NCBI GenBank assembly: GCA_051453625.1
Contig: JBOZIK010000001.1
Location: 202,431,492-202,495,491 of the forward strand
Length of the DNA stretch: 64,000 nt
Source: Welwitschia mirabilis
Lineage: Eukaryota; Gnetophyta; Gnetopsida; Welwitschiales
Reading direction: 5' to 3'
Below the pieces are notes generated by a model. The model was not told the origin of the DNA. It searched no databases and worked only from the letters and a program-made list of their open reading frames with translations. Below are positions 59,706-64,000 of this stretch, piece by piece (position 1 is the first letter of the stretch; every line of letters starts with the position of its first letter). Made by a program: the position numbers and the translations under genes.

Positions 59706-60179
59706 ACTTCTCATTGTATTTTTATATCTTCCCCTCCGTATATTATACAAACATCTTATTCTAAGTATCAGCATGGTGTATGTTTTTATTGTTTGATTTC
59801 ATTCATACTGTTACATACCATTTTTACACTTCATGATGAGGACTATTTGTATTATCCACAATTATCTTATATCTGCTATAAATTTTAGTTGGGGGAGCTA
59901 TTGATTATCAGTATATTTGCACGCTTTTGCTTTTTCAAGAATATTTTTTAGCCTGTCATCCCCCATATCGTCTGAATGACCATCAGGATGATAATACAAC
60001 TAGTTGCACTACACAGGTGAAATGTTTAGTTATTCATTTCTAACTTTTCTATTTTACATTCTGAAGTTCTTTTATTTCACAATTTCTTAATTAATTTTTT
60101 GTTATACAATTTGGTTTGCAATCATGGTTGTTTACCTAGTTTTATCAGGGATTGACAAGGCTAAGTGGAGGCTATATTG
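59706..60179 (+). other. 3' internal region and polypurine tract area
   Basis: Contains TAGTTGGGGGAGC at about 59887 and AAGGCTAAGTGGAGGC at 60157-60172. The second lies just upstream of the 3' LTR and is the better polypurine-tract candidate. ATCGTCTGAATGACCATCAG at about 59970 is another copy of the element's dyad motif. Confidence 0.5.
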
Positions 60180-61012
60180 CGCTACCAAATTATATGTATT
60201 TGATAGGATATTTTAAGTAGTTTTACAAAACATTAGATAGGTTTATGCTAAATTTTGATAATAATAAAGAGTTAAGATGAATGATATAGAAATGAGAAAT
60301 ATTCATTACATTTTACAACATTTGAAGAAATTTACAATATTTTCTATCTAAACCAAAAATCCTATAAATAAAGAGGCTAATGTGACACATGAAAAAATCT
60401 ATAAAAGATTATTGTTCACCTCATCATCTGGATGATTGTACAGACAACAAAAACACTTAAGCTAGGCAAGATGCTGACTAAATTAATCTAGTAGTTGATG
60501 TGAAACTTTTATGAGGTGGCATTATCTCTTGTGATATCCAAACGACCAACAAGACAACACCTAAGATAAACACTTCACCAAACTTCACTAAACTATGAAC
60601 ATTTGTCTTACACTTTCTTATGTAGTTGTTAGGGTTGTTCACATGCCTATTAGTCTTGTCTGATTTTAGAGTCTATTTTGTAATAAATAACTCCTCCATC
60701 CTTGAGTCTATTTTTATCTTTATTTACACAAAAAAATTTTATGACAGGAGATCGAAGGGTCAAAGGTCCATCCATTTTTGTTATAGAGAGATGCCTTCCT
60801 TAGTGTTGGGCTATGTATCCTTCATTGAGATGCTACTACTTTATAGTATAGATGTTGGTTCAATTCTAACCAAAACTCTGATTTTATTTTCATATCTTTT
60901 ATTTTGTGCATGTCTCTTATGGTTTATATTACTTTTGCTTCTATGATAGCTTCTTTAGTGATATAGATCCTAAGGAAAACCTTTGTTAAGGTTGACATTA
61001 TTAGTTTAGATG
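60180..61012 (+). repeat. 3' LTR of the Athila-type element (right part in gap)
   Basis: Aligns with 47152 to about 47990 of the 5' LTR, with many substitutions and small indels. The first base of the TG terminus has become C. It is interrupted by 100 N at 61013-61112. Sequence after the gap does not match the remaining 5' LTR, so about 410 bp are missing. Confidence 0.88.
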
Positions 61013-61112
61013 NNNNNNNNNNNNNNNNNNNNNNNNNNNNNNNNNNNNNNNNNNNNNNNNNNNNNNNNNNNNNNNNNNNNNNNNNNNNNNNNNNNNNNNN
61101 NNNNNNNNNNNN

Positions 61113-62247
61113 GTGATGGAGGAGGTGGATCATAAGACTTAATTAGTAGACCAATGTTAACCACCTAAAGTTGCTCCCTATGGGTAATGTACTTATAATC
61201 AGATGAATCATCCACCTTATACCCTTGGAATTTAGACCTTTCGAAGAGTCTCAAGAGTTTCAAAAATATATTTTATTAGTAAATAACCTGCTTCAAAAAT
61301 GATGACTTCTTATAATATGTATTATGATTTAAAAAATCATGAGTAAAGAGAATATGAGTTGAATGACAAGGATAATCAAAGTTCAAGAAATGAATAAAAG
61401 AGAATTTCAGCAATCCTACACTTTATGATGCTTCCATATTCTTTCATATTCACCTTTCTAATTCCTAGTCTATTAGATAAATATTTTCTCTCTTCTATTT
61501 TTCTTATTTATTTCTTCATGTAAATGTATGTTTCTAATGTAAATATTCCATCCACCTATTCTCTTAAGTTATGATATGTATTTTTTATGATTAGATGTAA
61601 TATCTACCTATTTAGATACTATTATGTACTATAACATATGATTTCAATCACATTTTTTTCTTTTTACTGAGTATCATTTTATTCCATTTTTTTAGCCATT
61701 TCTCACATAGTTCACATGAGAACATTTCTCATATTAGATTGGGGATATCAGATTTGGAAATAATTAGTAAAATGTTTACTTTATTTATATGTCTATACAT
61801 TTGAAAAATAAATGTAATAATAATCATAAAATGTTTAGTATTTAGTTTTTGAAAAATTAGTTGTATGAGTGCCATTTTATCATTGAATGAAGGGATACAA
61901 GATTTAAGGAGGATCTACTTCACTCAAATACACACTAGAACTAAACTAAAAATTAAAAAAATATGTATGATTTTATATGATGTATTATTTGGTGAAATTT
62001 TAAAAGATTCTTCATACTTAATAATTATCTATACATGCACTTATGTGGGTTTACAAGATAATTTGTCTACTTATTCTAGTTCATCTTTCATCTATAATGG
62101 AGTATGAAATCTACCACATGACATTTTTAGCGTTTTACTCTTGTTCTATGTAGCACATTATCATATATTTACCTAATCATTATAATTTTTTATGTGTTTT
62201 TAAGATAGTTTTAGAAATACATATGATTTATATGTCTCATTCATAAG
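61113..62247. other. Unassigned AT-rich DNA right of the Athila element
   Basis: No gene recognised. An 80-codon plus-strand frame at 61865-62107 has no family likeness and is probably chance. Confidence 0.5.
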
Positions 62248-62255
62248 TTGTTCTT

Positions 62256-62465
62256 TTCCTTTTATTTTTTTTAAAGAGACAGAAACTCACAGTACTATAT
62301 GGAAGTATAGGGTCGCATCCTGGGGGGCTATGTTCTTGCTTGTCATCATGAGGATTACACAAGATTTAATTGGAGTTTCCCATATATCCGTTAGATCCTT
62401 ATGGGGATTTGGACTCCTGACAATAAGAAAATCGCTTACTAGATTTAGCCAGTGAGTTATGGCCC
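62256..62465 (-). mobile_element. tRNA-derived SINE with 8-bp target-site duplication
   Basis: On the minus strand it begins GGGCCATAACTCACTGGCTA. TAACTCACTGG (62449-62459) fits an RNA polymerase III A-box and AGTCCAAATCCC (62404-62415) fits a B-box, 33 bases apart as in a tRNA. The body of about 130 bp is unrelated to tRNA and ends in an impure A-tail (TTTAAAAAAAATAAAAGGAA). It is flanked by AAGAACAA on both sides (plus-strand TTGTTCTT at 62248-62255 and 62466-62473). Length 210 bp. SINEs depend on LINE enzymes to move. Confidence 0.75.
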
Positions 62466-62473
62466 TTGTTCTT

Positions 62474-63024
62474 ATTCACTAGTTATATTACAAAGGGACT
62501 ACTACTAAGCTATTATAAATTACTTCTCACTAATTTATTTAAAGTTTTCTTCAAAGTAAAGAAATCCCCCTAAAATTCAATGTCATAACAAGAAGATCTG
62601 TAAGGGAAAAAAAATATATTTTTAGAATAAACAAGCAGACTACTTAGATAATTGCATGTGAATGTCTTTTATAGATGTTACTAAAGCAAAACAAATTTTA
62701 GCTAAGGAACAAAATAGATTTTAGCTAGTTGTTAAATGTAAAAAAAAAACCTCCAAAAAGTGAATCAATTTTAATGCTAAGCTTTAATTTAAAGAATTCC
62801 CTAGCAATGGATTTACTTACTTCATTTACTATTTTGAAATTTTCCAATATAAAAGAAACCTTAGAGGACTCAAGTAGTAGTTAAGTATTTATTAATATCA
62901 GTAGTTAGGAAGAAATAAGGATGGAAGCCTCCATTTCATCTTCACAATGAGTATTATTTTTCAGCAACATATGGGCATTTTTAGATTGTTTTTAACATAG
63001 AAGCACTTATAACTTTAATTATAC
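62474..63024. other. Unassigned AT-rich DNA
   Basis: Nothing recognisable. Confidence 0.5.
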
Positions 63025-64000
63025 TTTTTTTTTTTTTGTTGAAACAAGAACGAAGTATATTAAACTAGAAAATTTACATGGGGGACAAAAGCATCCTAAC
63101 TTGATGGAAGAAGTAAACTGTTTGAAAAAAGGGGGAATATTCTGTAGGGTATTTAAAGATGAATTGAAAATAGAGCAAAATTGGGGGTAAAAGCACCCTT
63201 GGGAAAACAGTTGAAGAATGGGAAACTGACTATCTAGGAGAGCATTCTATATTAAACACTAGAATCAAATGAAGATTAAGAAAACTGGGGGTGAAAACAC
63301 CTTAGAATACCAAAACTAATAAAAACTGAATATAGGCTAGAGAAATGACCTTAAAAATGGAGGATTAGTATCCTTTACAAAAAGGGAATAGATTTCTATG
63401 GTTATATTCTAGTAAGAAGTGGTCCATTTCATCAGATAATACCTCAAAAGCCTAATTTACCTCTTTGAATTCATTGACACTTATTTGATTTTTATTTGGA
63501 TGCAATCTTAGTGCTTTCTTTCTATAACTGAACTTGATAACTTGAGGAAGGGCTCTATGGGAGATTTCCAAGGTGACAAAGGAGCATCTCTTCAGCTCAT
63601 GAATTATTGCAAACATGACATTCCATTTTGCGGTGTCCATATCTATATCTTCCTATGGATTATGCTTCCTTTCTTCTAACGAGGTATCTTTGGTTGAATT
63701 CTGGGAAGGACTGTGGCTCTTTTCTGGCTAAGAGAAGGCCTAACCATGTGGTTGCTCCTTCTGCTCCTAGGAATTGGCTAGTGTATGTTCCTGAGCTATT
63801 TCTTGAGCTATCTCTTTAGCTATCTCCTTCTGTGCTGGGGGCAAATTCGGCTCCTTTGTCTGGGGAGGGCGGAGCTGCTCCTTGTTGAGAGATGGGACTA
63901 CCCTACATAACATTCCCTTTAGATTGAAGAGTTTCTTTCATGGTGTCTATTATCTTAGATGTTCTTCTTATAGGAGTTGGGGACATCATGATGGAGGTGG
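63025..64000 (-). mobile_element. 3' end of a LINE-like poly(A) element, minus strand, cut by the window edge
   Basis: A T13 run (63025-63037) is the poly(A) tail of a minus-strand element. Just upstream of it the minus strand reads TTTAATATACTTCGTTC, a typical plant LINE terminus. The 63060-63430 part looks like 3' UTR. 63430-63640 encodes a J-domain-like segment. 63640-64000 encodes, in broken frames, a Pro/Ser/Thr-rich piece with 'PTPIRRTSKIIDTMKETLQS' and 'GAAPPSPDKGAEFAPSTEGD'. The rest lies beyond the window. A processed pseudogene is the main alternative. Confidence 0.5.
63415..63640 (-). pseudogene. DnaJ J-domain-like segment with HPN in place of HPD
   Basis: Minus strand, 62 open codons from 63640. 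'FVTLEISHRALPQVIKFSYR', then KKALRLHPNKNQ, then SVNEFKEVN, a stop, and AFEVLSDE. This matches the J-domain order (YxxLGI..A....IKxxYRKxALxxHPDKN ... FKEIxxAYEVLSD). The loop is HPN instead of the HPD needed to stimulate Hsp70, and a TAG interrupts helix IV. It sits about 390 bp upstream of the poly(A). Whether it is a host gene relic or part of the element's own ORF is open. Confidence 0.7.

Larger units (their letters stand above)
47152..61012 (+). mobile_element. Athila-type Ty3/gypsy retrotransposon, nearly full length
   Basis: Plus-strand order: 5' LTR (47152-48401), tRNA-Asp primer site, gag (about 49030-50600, gap inside), protease, RT, RNase H, integrase (to 54865), a long post-pol region with a duplicated ORF (57-59.7 kb), then the 3' LTR from 60180 to at least 61012, where a 100-N gap begins. 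Integrase after RT marks Ty3/gypsy. The RT wording (YCFLDEYSDYNQV, PFGLYNA, FMDDFSIYG), the Asp tRNA primer site, long LTRs and a post-pol ORF point to the Athila lineage. Stops in all domains make it inactive. The 3' end and target duplication lie in or beyond the gap. Confidence 0.88.

Noticed and set aside
59887-59910. GGGGGAG polypurine tract as the start of the 3' LTR
   Set aside because: Sequence after it does not match the 5' LTR. The LTR match begins at 60180, after another purine tract.
61865-62107. 80-codon plus-strand frame
   Set aside because: No motif or family likeness and no promoter or splice context; judged to be chance in AT-rich DNA.

Overview
This is nuclear DNA of a seed plant, most likely a flowering plant. 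The evidence is an intron-containing 40S ribosomal protein S20 gene of plant type, an intronless CML42/43-type calmodulin-like gene, plant Ty1/copia and Athila-type Ty3/gypsy retrotransposons with initiator-Met and Asp tRNA primer sites, and plant-type LINEs with a DUF4283/CCHC first ORF. Most of the window is AT-rich repeat DNA at many stages of decay. Only two host genes are convincingly intact. Species cannot be told from the sequence.

Layout. 1-950: fragment of a plant transposon-type domain and a motif-rich stretch. 950-9410: two minus-strand copies of one copia family. Copy A has RNase H, RT, integrase, gag, primer site and a 5' LTR. Copy B has gag, primer site and a 5' LTR only. 9411-12949: unidentified, with two local tandem duplications. 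12950-15138: possible decayed hAT-like element around an assembly gap. 16324-17087: RPS20 on the minus strand in three coding exons, with a possible promoter near 19.2-19.3 kb. 20.1-21.4 kb: a gap followed by an 84-bp-arm fold-back. 21.7-24.9 kb: three tandem copies of a LINE 3' part (RT tail plus zinc-binding domain), minus strand. 28510-34514: a full-length but mutated LINE flanked by an 18-bp target-site duplication. 36.6-39.25 kb: a second, very decayed LINE. 39.88-40.83 kb: a GC- and CpG-rich island holding the CML42-like gene with CGCG boxes upstream. 43.1-45.1 kb and 46.7-47.0 kb: more tandem duplications and a tRNA-Glu-like sequence. 47152-61012: one large Athila-type element with both LTRs, a tRNA-Asp primer site, decayed gag-protease-RT-RNase H-integrase and a duplicated post-pol ORF. 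62256-62465: a tRNA-derived SINE with an 8-bp target duplication. 63025-64000: the 3' end of a minus-strand poly(A) element carrying a DnaJ J-domain-like segment.

How it fits together. The two host genes are unrelated housekeeping and calcium-signalling genes embedded in retroelement DNA, with no operon-like logic. All retroelement coding regions carry stops, frameshifts or lost catalytic residues, so none looks autonomous now. Three things stand out. Local tandem duplications range from 27 bp to about 1.4 kb. Both LTR families carry many copies of short dyad-symmetric motifs in non-coding parts. A J-domain is joined to a LINE-like tail at the right edge. Several N gaps are flanked by the same bases on both sides or by repeat units, so sizes and copy numbers next to them are unreliable. 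No previously undescribed functional system is demonstrated; the J-domain element and the LINE-tail array are the best candidates for follow-up.
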